From Cymodocea nodosa (taxonomy: Eukaryota; Streptophyta; Magnoliopsida; Alismatales; Cymodoceaceae): a stretch of 64,000 nucleotides of DNA. The stretch spans positions 20,420,501-20,484,500 of the forward strand of contig CM072338.1 of the NCBI GenBank assembly GCA_036874045.1, in the 5' to 3' direction. Below are positions 11,372 to 23,988 of the stretch, piece by piece (position 1 is the first letter of the stretch; each line of letters starts with the position of its first letter). Below the pieces are notes generated by a model. That model did not search any database and had not been told where the DNA came from. It saw nothing but the letters and a program-made list of their open reading frames with translations. The position numbers and the translations under genes were made by a program.

Positions 11372-12019
11372 GTAAAATATTAGCAAGGCGGGCGGAAGAC
11401 AGCGAGGACAAGCGTCCACCACGGCCAGCGATGATTCAAAGCGCGAACGAACGAACGAAGCTGTCGGTCCGGGGGTTAATTAATAAGATTTATCCAGCTT
11501 TTACGTTCTCAATGTATACGAGATCATTGATAAATCTACTTCGATACCATCGTCCGTCAAAGGTCAAGGTTGCGATCGTTTCACCTGTAGAGAACGACGG
11601 AATTGATCACCCGATCGGACCACCACACCGGATATGCGCGCATTCATGTTTTCATATATGTATGTTGTGATCATCGTGTTATTTATTTACATGCGTCCCA
11701 CTGTCGGCGATGATTAATAAATCCACGAACGGACGCCGTTTCGATCCCGCGACAACGCGCAAGAGACGGTAACATCTTTCGCTTTCGCTTTCGCTTTCGG
11801 ACGATGGGGGCGGTGGTGGTGGTGGTTGGCCTGTCAGGCGCCTCCCTCCTCCTCCTCTTCGGTCGTCATCGAAAACGAAAACCCGAGCCGAGTCCAATCC
11901 CCGGCGAAATAAAAACACCTGGAAGTGTAACTGACATGTAAATTTAAAACTCTAAACGTATGTTTATGATTAAATTCCTTACGTCGACATCGACAAAAAC
12001 CAGAAATTTTTTTTTTTTT

Positions 12020-12050
<31 letters not shown>

Positions 12051-13388
12051 AGGAGAGCGGAAAAGGCAGGCGGAAAGCGATGGGCACAGTTGGGCCTCCT
12101 TGGGTGCGATCAAGAAAGAATACGGCGGGGGAGTGGTGATCCAGCTGTATTCTTCTTACGTAAATAAAACCAACACCCGTCGATTCCTTTGCTAGGATGT
12201 GGAATTTCGCATGCAAAATCTCCTCATTATAAGCAGAGATGTTGATTAAATAATTAATCGACATGGTGCAAATCTACAGCACGAATATAACCACGTGGTC
12301 TTTTCTTTTCGTATATGGAAGTGCGGTGCTTTTGCAAATGTATGTATACACATGGAAGCCGGATTGCTAGAATTGTGCTTTCGTATATGTTATTTTTGCT
12401 TTCCCTTGAAGATACGTTGGGAATTTATATAAGACGTGGAGTCTTGACGGGGCTGTTGCGGGTAATCAATCGGACGAATAGGCAACAAAAATCAGAACGA
12501 TAATATAGACAGATGTTGATCGAGGATGGGGATTTCAGCTGCTAGAATTTCAGAACATCTGTTGGATATGCATGTTAATGGGAGAAGGGAATTAATTAAA
12601 CGTAGAGATCACCGGAGAATGACGATGTAGTTAAACTAAAAAGAAGGAAATTTTTAGGTTTAAATCAATGGCTAAAATTTAGCAAAATATATTTGTGGAT
12701 TTTTAGATCTTTCTTTTCTTTGGAACAAGAATCTACGATTGAAATGGAATACGTATTTCTATTCACCTGACAATCTTCAGAAGATCGTTGGATTTTTATC
12801 ATAGAAGTCTCGTCAATCTCGCACAAATTGCAGAGATTGGTTGGATTCTTCAGGAATTTTGGTTCAAAAGGTCCCTAGTTGATACAAACACTTGTAGCCA
12901 ACGAAGAAGTCGAATAATCTTATTTCTTGCGGATTTCTACAATTCATGAACTCGTAAGCAAAATCAACGCGCTAGTCGAAGGTCATGAAATCAAAGAAAA
13001 ATGTCGGCAGCTGAACCGAATCCATTTGTCCTTGCATGAAATTGTCGCAACCCCTGGAGAAAAAATAAGGAAAAACCGAACCTCCATCAAATCACATGAC
13101 GACTTTGCGTTAAATAAAAAGAAAAAATAACGACACGATAAAAAGAAAAGTACTAAAATAATGAAAGAAAGTAAAGAAAAGAAAGGGAAAATTCCAAGCC
13201 ACCTGCCCTCGACTTCCCTGCAAATCGAAGAGTTTCGAGAAACTCAACCAATCAGACCAAAAAAAAGCAGGTGATGTTTAAATTTAAAAATAATATAAAC
13301 AGAAGAAAAAAACATCTGCTAACTTTTTCCTACGGATAATCGAGATTTTTCGAAAAAAAAAAACAATTTATAGAAGTTTTTTTTTTTT
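11372..13388. other. GAUT7 upstream region with simple repeats, no gene
   Basis: It contains four or five tttcgc hexamer repeats at about 11,777-11,800, a GT/GGT-rich patch at about 11,808-11,826, and a (GA)n run at 12,023-12,050 after a poly(T). The open frames are either repeat-derived or short and unrecognised, such as 12,927-13,130 (+), whose basic C-terminus arises from poly(A). The distal GAUT7 promoter probably lies in the right part. Confidence 0.5.
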
Positions 13389-13668
13389 TGGATATTAACA
13401 TTTGTCTTCCGATTTCCCTTCTCTCACACTCCGTCTCGCCTGCATCCATCGTTTTCTCTCCGCCGTCCTCCTCTGGCTCTCTCTCTCTCTCTCTCTCTAT
13501 AGCACGCTTTTGCTCTCTCTCTCTCTCTCTCTTCACTCTATCCTCCCGCAATTCCATACCCGACATTTCGGCGCCACAGGTCTGTAGGAAGCAGGAAACC
13601 GGGGAGGAGCGGGACGTAGGAGCGATTCCGGCGATGAGAAATGACGAGAGCGCGGACTAGGGAAGAGG
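13389..13668 (+). promoter_or_regulatory. GAUT7 proximal promoter and CT-rich leader
   Basis: Two (CT)n tracts (13,478-13,498 and 13,513-13,531) lie 140-190 bases before the GAUT7 start codon. Pyrimidine-rich CT tracts are common around plant transcription starts and in 5' leaders. There is no clear TATA box close by, which fits a housekeeping-type promoter. The transcription start cannot be placed exactly. Confidence 0.5.
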
Positions 13669-16600
13669 ATGAAGACGTACGTCGCTCCCTCTGCTCCGCC
13701 CGCCAAGCGGAGGTGGAAGTGGTTCGCCACGGCGGTGCTGGCGCTGGTCCTCTTGTCGATGCTGGTTCCATTGGCCTTCCTGCTCGGTCTCCAGAACCGC
13801 TTCCCTTCCGGTACTTCCTCTCCACTTCTCACCTTCCCTAGATCGGTGTCTCTAGGTTCGACAGCAATAAGTGCTGGCGGTTATTCGTGGCACCGAGGGT
13901 GGCTGTGCTACTGTTCCGGTGCGGATGTGGTGAAGATCCGCCCGATGGAGTTTTTTGCTGTGCCCACATTGTGCTTCCTTTGGGTTGGGTGCTCTGGGGA
14001 TCTTAGTCGCGCGGATTCCGTCGTTGGGAGATGCGCCGTAGTGGTATTGAGATGCTTTTGTTGCTTCTGTTGTACTGTTGTTTGACCGACGGATGGTCTC
14101 TCGTTTTTGTTTTCTTTTGCTGTTTTGCAGGATATCTTGGTGATGATCGCTCTACTCCGGTGAGGATCTCTTCTCAATGTTTTGTCTTGCGTGCCCTTAA
14201 TTTTGCCTTCATTGTTGTTTATTGTTTGAGCTGGGATGGTCAGGATTCTGTTTTTCGACGTTATGATAAAGCGCAAAATGGCCATGAGAAGACTATACCT
14301 CAGGTTCCTACTACTACTATCACCTCGTTCCCCACTTATCCTTTTTCTCCCTTTCTTCGTAATACATGTCCTAGTAGCTTGACAAGCTACCATGGATTAT
14401 AGGGAATGGACTCTGAAATTCACATTTCCGAATGGATGAATTTCGGTGCAAAAGTGTTTAATTGTTTTTTGATGCATGCTTGCTTGCTTGCGATACAATC
14501 GCAGGATGGTCAGGCTACAATAGTTTATCTCATCACGATGGACAGTCTACAATAGTTGCTTGCTTTCAATGTTTATATTTATAGCATAAATATTTGAAAA
14601 ACCTTGATCTCAGTACATTTTAAAACATTCTTGATTTATAATTTATTTGATGAATACTCATATTTGTAGACTTTATTTAGGTTATTTATATTTGTTTGCA
14701 TTCATATTTGATATTTGACAAATATCCATGTCCAAATCTTTTTGAATATGGTCTTAATTTTTCATATCCGACATACAACCATATTCGTATTTGTGTTTGA
14801 AAGATAAAAACGAATACGAATATGCATATGTGTAAATTTTGCGAGGATAAATGGTTGCAGCCTCTTGCATTGGAAAACTATTTTCAAGCTCCATTTTAAA
14901 TTTCTGCTTCACCTTCTAGGAAGATTTTTTAATATTTTGTTGTAGTTTAGGATATCTGATTTGACATGGGTCTTAATGATATTAAATCTTTTGTATTTGT
15001 TATACTGACCTTGCTTTTCAGTTTCAACGGTTTCTCCTTGCTAAATTCTGTCTTGGACTCCTGTCATTGGTTGTGGACCAGTACTGGTTTTTCTGTAAAC
15101 CTTGTTTCTCGTTTGGATTTCAATGGTTTCACTTTGCTAAATTCTCGCATAGAACCCTAGGTCCTAACCATTGACACAGAGCACTATTAGAGTTTTTTTC
15201 TTGCAAAATCTTTTTTAATTGCACCAGGTTATTGTGGAGGGCAGTGCTCAATGTATTCTGACTTTTATATTCAAAGGAGAGGCTTTCACTTAGACAACAT
15301 ATGTTGCTTTCACTATGGTTCTTGTAAGATGATATTGCACCTCTTTTTCTCATCTCCATAGGAAATTATGGATGATGTTAGAATAATCCTACTTTGGAAT
15401 AAGTGAGGATGTGACTTGAACTTATATATAAAAAGACCTTATCATTGACAGTCAGTTTTTAGTTAGATGTATGCAATTGAAAGGAGTGATAGAATGTTCA
15501 ACGAAGATGCTTGTTCATTGATGTTTGTGGTAACTGAAATCAAATCGGATGTAGCTATCAGCTCTTGACTTGCTTTTGCCAGAGCTTCTTAATCTTCTTT
15601 TTTAAATTTTGTTTTTTTTTGATGTTTGTTATTCTACTTGGAACTGCTTATATGTGTATTTGAGGTTCCATTTCTTACCATATCACACTAATAGCATATT
15701 TTGTTAAAATTGTAGGAATGAATTTTATTAGTGAAAATAAGTATCACCACAAGGATAAAAGCTACAAAGAAAAATAAATGACCAAAAGAAAATGAGAAAT
15801 AATTACATATGATTCCTTTCCCACTCCTCACAGTCAGGTTTAATGTCAAAGAAATGTTCTTTGGACTCCGCACCCTCCCTTGAAAGACAAGATTGTTCTA
15901 GTGTCCGTAGATGTTCCATAAGATTGCATGCAGCTTTGACAACCTGAGATGCTTCTACCTTGATCCTTTTTCTTAAATTAAAAATTCCATTAAGGAAGAT
16001 AAAAGAGCCATTAACTCTGGAATGAAATAATGCCAAGTTGTCTCCATAACTAAACACTTCTTGAAAAAATGATTCAAAGTTTCTTCAGCTTTACCAAATA
16101 AGGAATATGAAATCACCATCACCAGCCCATTTGCTTCAAATGCTTTTGTAATTACCCTCACTTTGCAAATACCGGGCAAAAATCTCACTTTGTAAGGAGA
16201 TCAACAATTTTGCAATGAATGCAGTCAGGATTAGGAGGGCAGAGTGAATTGTAACGTAGTGAACATACTTGTTCTGTATGGCTTGTAGAAAGGCTGGCTG
16301 TGGGAGATATGTGTCCCATTTTCTAAAGTAAAGTTGCCACCTGCTCAATTCATTTTACCTTGGGTTTCTGATGAAATCTAAACATTATTGTAAAAAAATT
16401 GAAAAAACAGCCATTTAAGTACCATTTGAATGTTTTTAGACCAAACTATTTATTTTTCGAAAAACAAAAAATGGTTTGATAAAAAATATTTCCTTTTTTA
16501 CATTTAAAAGGCCATTTTCCGTTTTTAGGGAAAAGGAAGTCTTTCCCGTTTTGATATATATATATATTTTAATTTTGAAGTATACTTGTTTAGTTGTGGT

Positions 16601-19600
16601 CATGGTTTGAAGGCTTTCACAAATCATAACTCCAACCCAGGGGCCACAGTGTATTCTGATCATACGAATTTTTCGAAGCCATTTGGTCATAAGTGCTCTG
16701 TTAATTCTGAAATTTCGTTAAGCCTAGACCTCCTTACCTGTTGACTTGAAGACATTGTCCGAATTAACAAGATGAACACCTACGCCATCTTCTCAGGCAA
16801 AAACACTACCTTTATTAAAAGAAACCTTTGCTATCTTCTATTGCATCTTTCCATAACCAGCAATACATCTTCTTTTGAAGCACCTTCACTACACCATTAG
16901 GAATCCAAAAAACAGATATATGGGACACTGAATGTCTAGCTAGGGCACTTTTCAATAAAATAATTCTACCTCCAACACTCAACAATCTCTGACTTCCAAC
17001 CTTCCTGCTTCTTTTCAAATTTATTGCAAAGAAACCTCCAGTTACTGTCATGCTTGATCACTGATAAGGTAGTATCTAGAAATGAATTGGTAGAACCAAC
17101 TTTAAGTAGTTGAATTAGTCAAAGCTGCATGGTTTCATACCTGCCATTATCGTTCAAATCCTGGTGACAAACTTCCTTTTTCCAATTTCAGAAAAGAATT
17201 TAATTGGCAGTTTTTCCATTTTGTAGTTCATCCTGTTAGCAAAAATCTCCAGCTTCTCTTTATCAACATGAATAAAATCTAATTTTTAATCTGAATTCAT
17301 CTTGAAGCAACCTTAGATTTAATCTGATCTTCTGCAGCAGCACAAAATGTCTGAATATCATTGCTGTAACACATTATAGATATTCGGAGCTTTTCCATCA
17401 TTGCTATAGGTTGTTTGTATGTTTTTGCTTGTTTCTGCACTTTTTGTAATCAATAAAATTTCATGGAAGTCTCATTAAATGAGCTGTTTCGCCTTGTGGA
17501 ATTCTATTGTTGAGACAGAGTGCGGTATGTTTGTTTTCCTTGTGTCAGGATGCAGAAAACAATCTTGTGGAGAATGGTAAAACAAGAGAAACTCAGGCTC
17601 AGTTTGTTCTTAAAGGAGGTACACTATCCAATACACAAGTGCAAGATAATGTCTTTCACCCTAAAGGTGCATAAATTGGATTCTTTCTATTTGCATCCTT
17701 TTCAAATTCATGTGGAATTGTTTTGGTGCATAAATTGGATTCTTTCTACTTGCATCCTTTTCAAATGTATATGGAATTGTTTTTTCCATTTTCTTTATAA
17801 TGAAATCATCAAGTTTGGCGCTAATTTTCTTATTCATGCAGATCTTCCTAGTCCACAGGCAGTTATGCCCAAAACCATTCCCATAACCAACACTATAGTA
17901 AGTTCTCTAAATAAGTGGATATCTAGACTGTAGTCAGTAATTCATTAAATCAACACCAAGTTGACATGCATGCCACCATTTTTGATGAAAATCAATCAAG
18001 TTGAATAGTAATTTTTATTTTTTTTAATATTCAACTTTGATCAGCATACACCACTTAAAATCATCTTATTTGCCATTTAGGTATGACTTATTTTGTTTGT
18101 TTAGTTATATGTTATATCATTAACTTTTGCTAATAGTTTATTATTTGGTTTTTCTTCAGAAAACCAATTTAGAAGGTGTTGCTCGCACTATGACTCCTAT
18201 TCGGGAATTAAACACTGAGGAAACTAAAAACCCATGTGAGGCAGAATATGGGAGTTACTGTATTTGGTCTTTTAAGAACAAAAGGGATCTCAAGGACTCG
18301 TTGGTGAAAATCCTTAAAAGCCAACTTTTTGTAGCCAGAGCATATTATCCAAGTATTGCTAAACTTCCAGAACAGGAAAATTTCACTCATGAAGTAAGAC
18401 GTAGTATTCAAGATCATGAGAAAATGCTTAGTGAAGCTATGGTAGATGCGGACCTTCCAATATTGTAAGTAAAACTCAAATCTATCTTTTTCAAATGCAT
18501 TTTTGTCAATAATCAGTAAGTTTTCTTGTTGTAACTTGGTGTAATGCTGCAATCAGTTGTCATCCCTAAACTTGCTTTGCAAATATCTTTTTCCTTCCAA
18601 ATTCCTAGATTCTGCATTCTGAAACACTGATAAGGTTAACATATTATAGAATCCCTCCAGAATTAATATTTTCGCAATTTGTGTTTTATATAATGATATG
18701 CATGATTTTTTTATGATATTAAGTTCTCTTTTGTGCAAGTGCCAAGTGCACATTTTGATAACTGGTATGTATTTTGTCGGAGTACATTATTCTTGGTGTT
18801 TGTCAGCAATTTGCACTTTTTCGCGACTACACTGCATTTCATGAATTCTGTTTTTTTTGGTAACAGTAGGATGCTTGTTGCTGAAAAACTTTGGCACAGA
18901 AAAAGAGGGGAAAGGCCTTTAAACTTCAGTTCTGATTCAAAATCACTCTCTGCAGCTGTCATGCTATCCATATATACTAGGATGTTTACTTTAGCACCTA
19001 AAGACACTCCAAGTATCTTGCAAATTGCAACTTTTGCATTTGAAAGCTTTTTCGATTGTGGAAGCCATAAACTGTTAGAAAGGATGCTCTAGCTTAAACA
19101 ATATGGAGTGTGATAGGCCATGCAGCTGTATATCCTGATAGCAATCCCACCCGATCCATATGCACAATTACAAACACAAATGAACCACCAAGATCGAGCA
19201 TATGGATCAAAAAAATTGCTTCTTGAGATGGCCCTTGACGATATAATCTTTGCCATGCATCACTTAATCATTTAAACTTTTATGGTCAATATTTTGCTCT
19301 ATGAACATCGGTAGAAAATTGACAAACTTTTCTCCTTCAGTGTTGAGAAGAAAATCCAAAAAATGGAAGAGACGATATCCAAAGCAAAATCATTCAATGT
19401 TGACTGCCACAATGTTTACAAGAAATTGGCACAAATTCTCTTCTTAACTGAGGATGAAGCTCAGTTCCATATGAGACAAGGTGCATTTCTTTATCACCTC
19501 GGTGTGCAAACTATACCCAAAAGTCACCACTGCTTGTCAATGAGGCTCACAGTAGAATATTTTAAAGATTCATCATCAGTAGATGCAGAAGTACTACAGG

Positions 19601-21779
19601 TGGACAAGCTAGAGAATCCAGACTTCCATCATTATGTAATTTTTTCTCAAAATGTCTTAGCTTCATCTGTCACTGTTAACTCAACTGTCATGAATGCTAA
19701 GGTATGTTGTATTTTGTTTTATGGTTTTTTTATTGATATCCACATTTAACATTCTGAACTGCATAATTCGATACCTTTCAAAAATGGAAACCCTTCAAGT
19801 TGATGTCGTTCATGAATACTGGAACATCAATAGTCACATGGTCTTATTATGATTTTTTTTTCCTTGTAGGTGAGCAAGAATCTGGTTTTTCATCTTCTTA
19901 CAGATGACCAAAACTATTATGCCATGAAATTTTGGTTCTCAAAATATTCTTACAAAGAGGCAGTTATTCATGTTCTGAATATTGAAAATCTTAGCTTAAA
20001 CATCTCTTACAATTCTAAGCCACATCAAACTTCTTTCTCTGAGGAATACAGAGTATCTGCTCATGATTCTGATCAGGCGTCTACTCTACAAACAAGAACT
20101 GAGTATATTTCGATTTTTGGCCATACACATTTCCTTCTTCCTGATATATTCAAGAATCTGAAGAAGATAGTGGTTCTGGATGATGACGTGGTGGTTCAGC
20201 AGGACTTGTCACCCTTATGGAGAATTGATTTAAAAGGAAAGGTGAATGGTGCCGTGCACTTCTGTAAGGTGAAATTAGGTCAGCTAAAGCATTATTTGGG
20301 TAGTCACAATTTCAATGGTGATTCATGCATCTGGATGTCTGGCTTGAATATTGTAGACCTTGAGAAGTGGAGGGAGCATGATATTACGTCAACCTATGTG
20401 ATGCTTCAAAAAGAGGTAGTAGTTGTGATGTACCAATACTTGATAGTATATCTGTTACGTTTTAGAGTTTATAGCCATTAACACTAGGCATTCTCAAATC
20501 TCAACAGTTCAAGTATATCAGTTCCTGCTTCAAGATTTAACCTTCACAAGTAATATACAATTACAGCCTGTTATAATTTTACTGGTCACATAAATCGTTT
20601 TCCTTCATATATTTCTATTTATTGTCAAATATTCAGTTAAAGTACATAAATTTAAATCTTTTCTCACCATTACTATTGAAGTAGTTTTATGTTTTTTTTC
20701 CACAAAGTGATATAATCTGAAAATTCAGTTTGCATCTATTGTCATTGTCGCCGCCCATGTAATGCAAGCAACATATGGTATGTGATGCCTTAAAAAATAA
20801 CATATAGTACCTGAAAAATTGGAGAAAATAGGAAGAAGATGGTGCGTTATCTTGGAGTGCTTATTCATATGGCAGTAGTAAGTAAAGCTTTCACAACTAC
20901 TGAATAATAATTCCTGGGAATTTTCAAGGAAAACTGGTTTTTTTGGAATTTAAATAAAGCAAGTCCTTGAAATATATCAAGAACATGCTTATTTTCATGG
21001 AGCCAATTTCAGTACATTCTAATATGCAACGAGATTGTAACATAGTTGTAAACAAAGCTTGTACAAGAGTTGCTTTAAAATCAATCTAGTATTTTGTTTT
21101 TTCATTTTTTTCAGCATTTATAAGTATTTATGGACAACAATCTAATATATATATGAAGAAATGAAATCACTATCGAATTGATCTTTTGTAATAATGTATG
21201 ATTTTCTGGTACGGTCTATCTGAATTTTAGTTGGAGCAAGTTAAAAAATATCAAATTATTGATGTTTTCAGGCATTTCTGTTATTTTCAAAAATTTCTGT
21301 TCTGTTTCTTTGTATTTTTTGTTTGAAAAACGACCTGGTGGACCTCGTATGATAGTGTCAGTCCAGAGTATTGAAGGAAGAGCCTATTTTTTCATGTGAA
21401 CTTTATCACGATCTGTTGAGAACCGCAGAATTATGCTTGCCCATCATCTAGCATGGTTGCATTTTACAGTTTTTTAATCATTTTCTTATAAATACAGATA
21501 GAGAGTAAGAAAATGGCGTCTTGGAGAGCAGCTGCACTACCCATAAGCTTGCTTGCATTTCAAGGCATGATCTATCCTTTAGAGGATAAATGGGTTCTGT
21601 CAGGGCTTGGCAGAGACTACGATATTGGCATAGATTACATTAGAAAAGCTGCAGTATTGCATTATAATGGAAACATGAAACCTTGGCTTGAACTTGGTAT
21701 TCCAAAATACAAATGGTACTGGAGGAGTTTCCTCACACGAGACGATCAATTCATGGACGAATGCAACGCAAATCCATAA
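13669..21779 (+). CDS. GAUT7-like galacturonosyltransferase homologue (GT8)
   Basis: The nine-exon chain is join(13669..13810, 14131..14159, 14244..14303, 17549..17666, 17842..17897, 18160..18464, 19341..19701, 19870..20415, 21498..21779), giving 632 residues in frame. Residues 16-38 form a membrane anchor after a basic cytosolic start, typical of a type II Golgi protein. The GT8 domain fills the C-terminal half, with the D-D-D motif at about 461-463 (VVLDDDVVVQ) and HYNGNMKPW at 594-602. The anchor segment (LLSMLVPLAFLLGL) and the LFVARAYYPSIAK segment resemble Arabidopsis GAUT7 specifically. In Arabidopsis GAUT7 holds GAUT1 in the Golgi in the homogalacturonan (pectin) synthase complex and is itself thought to be non-catalytic. 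All splice sites are GT-AG. Exon 2 is only 29 bases. Exon 4 could alternatively end at 17618, but only the 17666 donor keeps phase with exon 5. Confidence 0.93.
15800..17360 (-). mobile_element. Decayed LINE (non-LTR) reverse transcriptase fragment
   Basis: The minus-strand translation of 17,051-16,815 contains a non-LTR RT thumb/zf-RVT-type segment (VGGRIILLKSALARHSVSH, then a WLWKD-like end). Further along the same strand, 16,188-15,973 gives a piece (FGKAEETLNHFFKKCLV) like the zinc-knuckle zf-RVT domain that follows RT in plant L1-type LINEs. Frames are broken by stops and shifts, so the copy is dead. It lies antisense in GAUT7 intron 3 and accounts for much of that 3.2 kb intron. Confidence 0.7.
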
Positions 21780-22430
21780 CGAGACAGAGCAGAGATCCTG
21801 AATGGGAATATTCTTGAGAACAGAATATATATGGGCTGTGAGATTCATTTCATCGTTTTCTTGTATTTTGATGCATTTGCAGCGGTATTTGCATAAGAGA
21901 GACCTGCTCTGCTGAGTTATGTATTCAACGAAAGATTCTTGGCTATAAACAAAGGCCGAAGGTTGCGTCTTCCTCTGCGCATGTTCCCGCTACAGAAAAA
22001 TGCCCAAAGATCCAGAGCTTCAAAACAGAAGTGGATGCTGCTAATTCCTTTGGGTGGCGTCCACTGCAGTTCAGGCGGGGCAGAGACGTTGAACGCTTGG
22101 ATAGGATTTAGAGTTATTCTGTAAATTGGCAATGCCGGGCAGTCATCATCATTTGCGTTCGTATAATTCGATTCTTCTAAAATTGATGATTTGTTGGGTG
22201 GGCACACAATTGAGTTGTTGCCTTTATTCCCACACGTGCGAATGCATTTTTAATTTTTACCCCCTTTCTCCTTCAAAATGTAGTAGTTATTGCTTCAAAT
22301 ACAATGATTCCAGATAAATGACCACGCACCTTCGGAATTTTTTGGATGACAATGATTTCTTCAGGAAGCCGTCGAATTGTCGATGCTCGATCGTCTCTGG
22401 ATTGATTGTATTTTACTACGTTGGAGTTCA
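21780..22430 (+). other. GAUT7 3' UTR and downstream flank
   Basis: Mixed-composition sequence after the GAUT7 stop with no coding frame of note. The transcript presumably ends within a few hundred bases, but no single poly(A) signal is decisive. Confidence 0.4.
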
Positions 22431-23600
22431 AATTACAATCAATTTATTCGAACGTGTTGGTATTGTAGTATTATAAAAGAGTAAGGTAAATTGTATTTTT
22501 AAAAATTAAAATTTTAATAGATAAATTAAAAATGTAAAATATTTATTATTTATAATTTTAAATTTTTTATTAATAAAATAAGAAATTATAAACGTTTATA
22601 ACATATTTATTTATTTATATAATTTAATCTAAGATACAATTCAACGTAAAAGTATATCTTATTTTAACTTTGATTGAATTATATTTTTTAAATCTAAATT
22701 TTTATTGTGATTTTTCTAAAAAATTTGTTTAACGTCTGTATCTCTTTTTTTTTTTTTTAATCTTAAAAGTTTTCTTTGAAATAATTTTTCTTTTCTATTT
22801 TACTTAAGATGTATAGGTTAAATATCTTCTTTTTTTGTTGAGATTCTTTTATTTTTGTATAAAGATTTTTTTTTTGATTTTGGGATATCTAAGATATAGT
22901 TAGTACTCTTTAATTATGGTAATAGAACTGTGATTTCATATTTTAACATATTCATTTACTTAATTTATAATCTCACATATTAGTTTAAATTTATCTTATC
23001 TACATTTTTTATTGTCTTTTTAAATTTTCATGATCTTCACTTTTTTTTTGTATTTTCACAATCTTCTATTGTAGAATAATCAAAAGTATTTTTTCTAAAA
23101 AATTGTAAAATATATCTTTTAAATTTTTATTTTAGTTGAATACTTATCATTTAAAATACATAAAAATTTAAACATTTATCTATAACTTTTCAAATTTTTA
23201 CACCTATAAAGTATACAGATAAAACTTAAACTTTTTATTAGTTACTTTATAAAACTATAGTTATCCATTTATGTGTAAAAATTTAAATAATTATTAAACT
23301 TTTTAATTTTTTTACTGAACGTACATAAAAAATATATGAAAACTTAAAATATTAAAAATACACATATAAATAAATTAACTATAAAAATTTTTAACATAAC
23401 TTTTTGATTAACGTGTAACTATAAGACTTTTTAAAATATATTAATATTTAATTGTAATATTAATAAAAATTGATTCATGAAGTTAACATAACGAAATAAC
23501 TTTGTTAACTTAATTATTAATTTAATCGATTGATTCTATTAAGTTACCACATATTTAAAATTATTTAAATTTATTTTTAAATTACATAAAATAATCATCG
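22431..23600. other. Very AT-rich intergenic block
   Basis: More than 1 kb dominated by A and T with many short poly(T)/poly(A) runs and no open frame. No terminal repeats could be recognised by eye. It separates the convergent GAUT7 and SKS-like genes and may include old repeat DNA. Confidence 0.55.
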
Positions 23601-23801
23601 TCAAAATAAACTTTCTAACAAAACGATAATAAAAAGTCCAAATGGATCGAACGAACATATTTCTGGACGTCGTTTTGGATCGTTAGATACGTAAACAAAA
23701 CAAAAGAGCCCTCGTGGCAAGAAACAAGCGGGCTCACGTCGAAAACAAGACAGCGACAACACGTACGTGTCGAAAATGGTAGTATACGTAAGTTTCAGAG
23801 T

Positions 23802-23824
23802 GCACACACACACACACACACACA
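23802..23824 (+). repeat. (CA)n microsatellite
   Basis: About eleven CA dinucleotides followed by a short TA run, about 165 bases beyond the SKS-like stop codon. Confidence 0.95.
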
Positions 23825-23988
23825 TATATATAAATAAATAACATTCCTTGGTTGGTTATTTTTCACTCTATAATGGTACGGGATACGGTACACAGAGAAA
23901 CAACAACAACGAGTACATCCACATCCATATATAAAACAACCACAAGCACGTATATTGATGATGGATCGATGTTAATCGATCGGACAGA

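Noticed and set aside
11003-11670. Poly-Ser/poly-Arg and poly-Lys frames
   Set aside because: They are translations of CTT and GAA microsatellites.
13388-13660. Ser/Leu-rich frames in the GAUT7 leader
   Set aside because: They are translations of (CT)n repeats just upstream of the real start codon.
17140-17165. tRNA T-arm-like gttcaaatcc motif
   Set aside because: No surrounding cloverleaf; the site lies in the LINE remnant.
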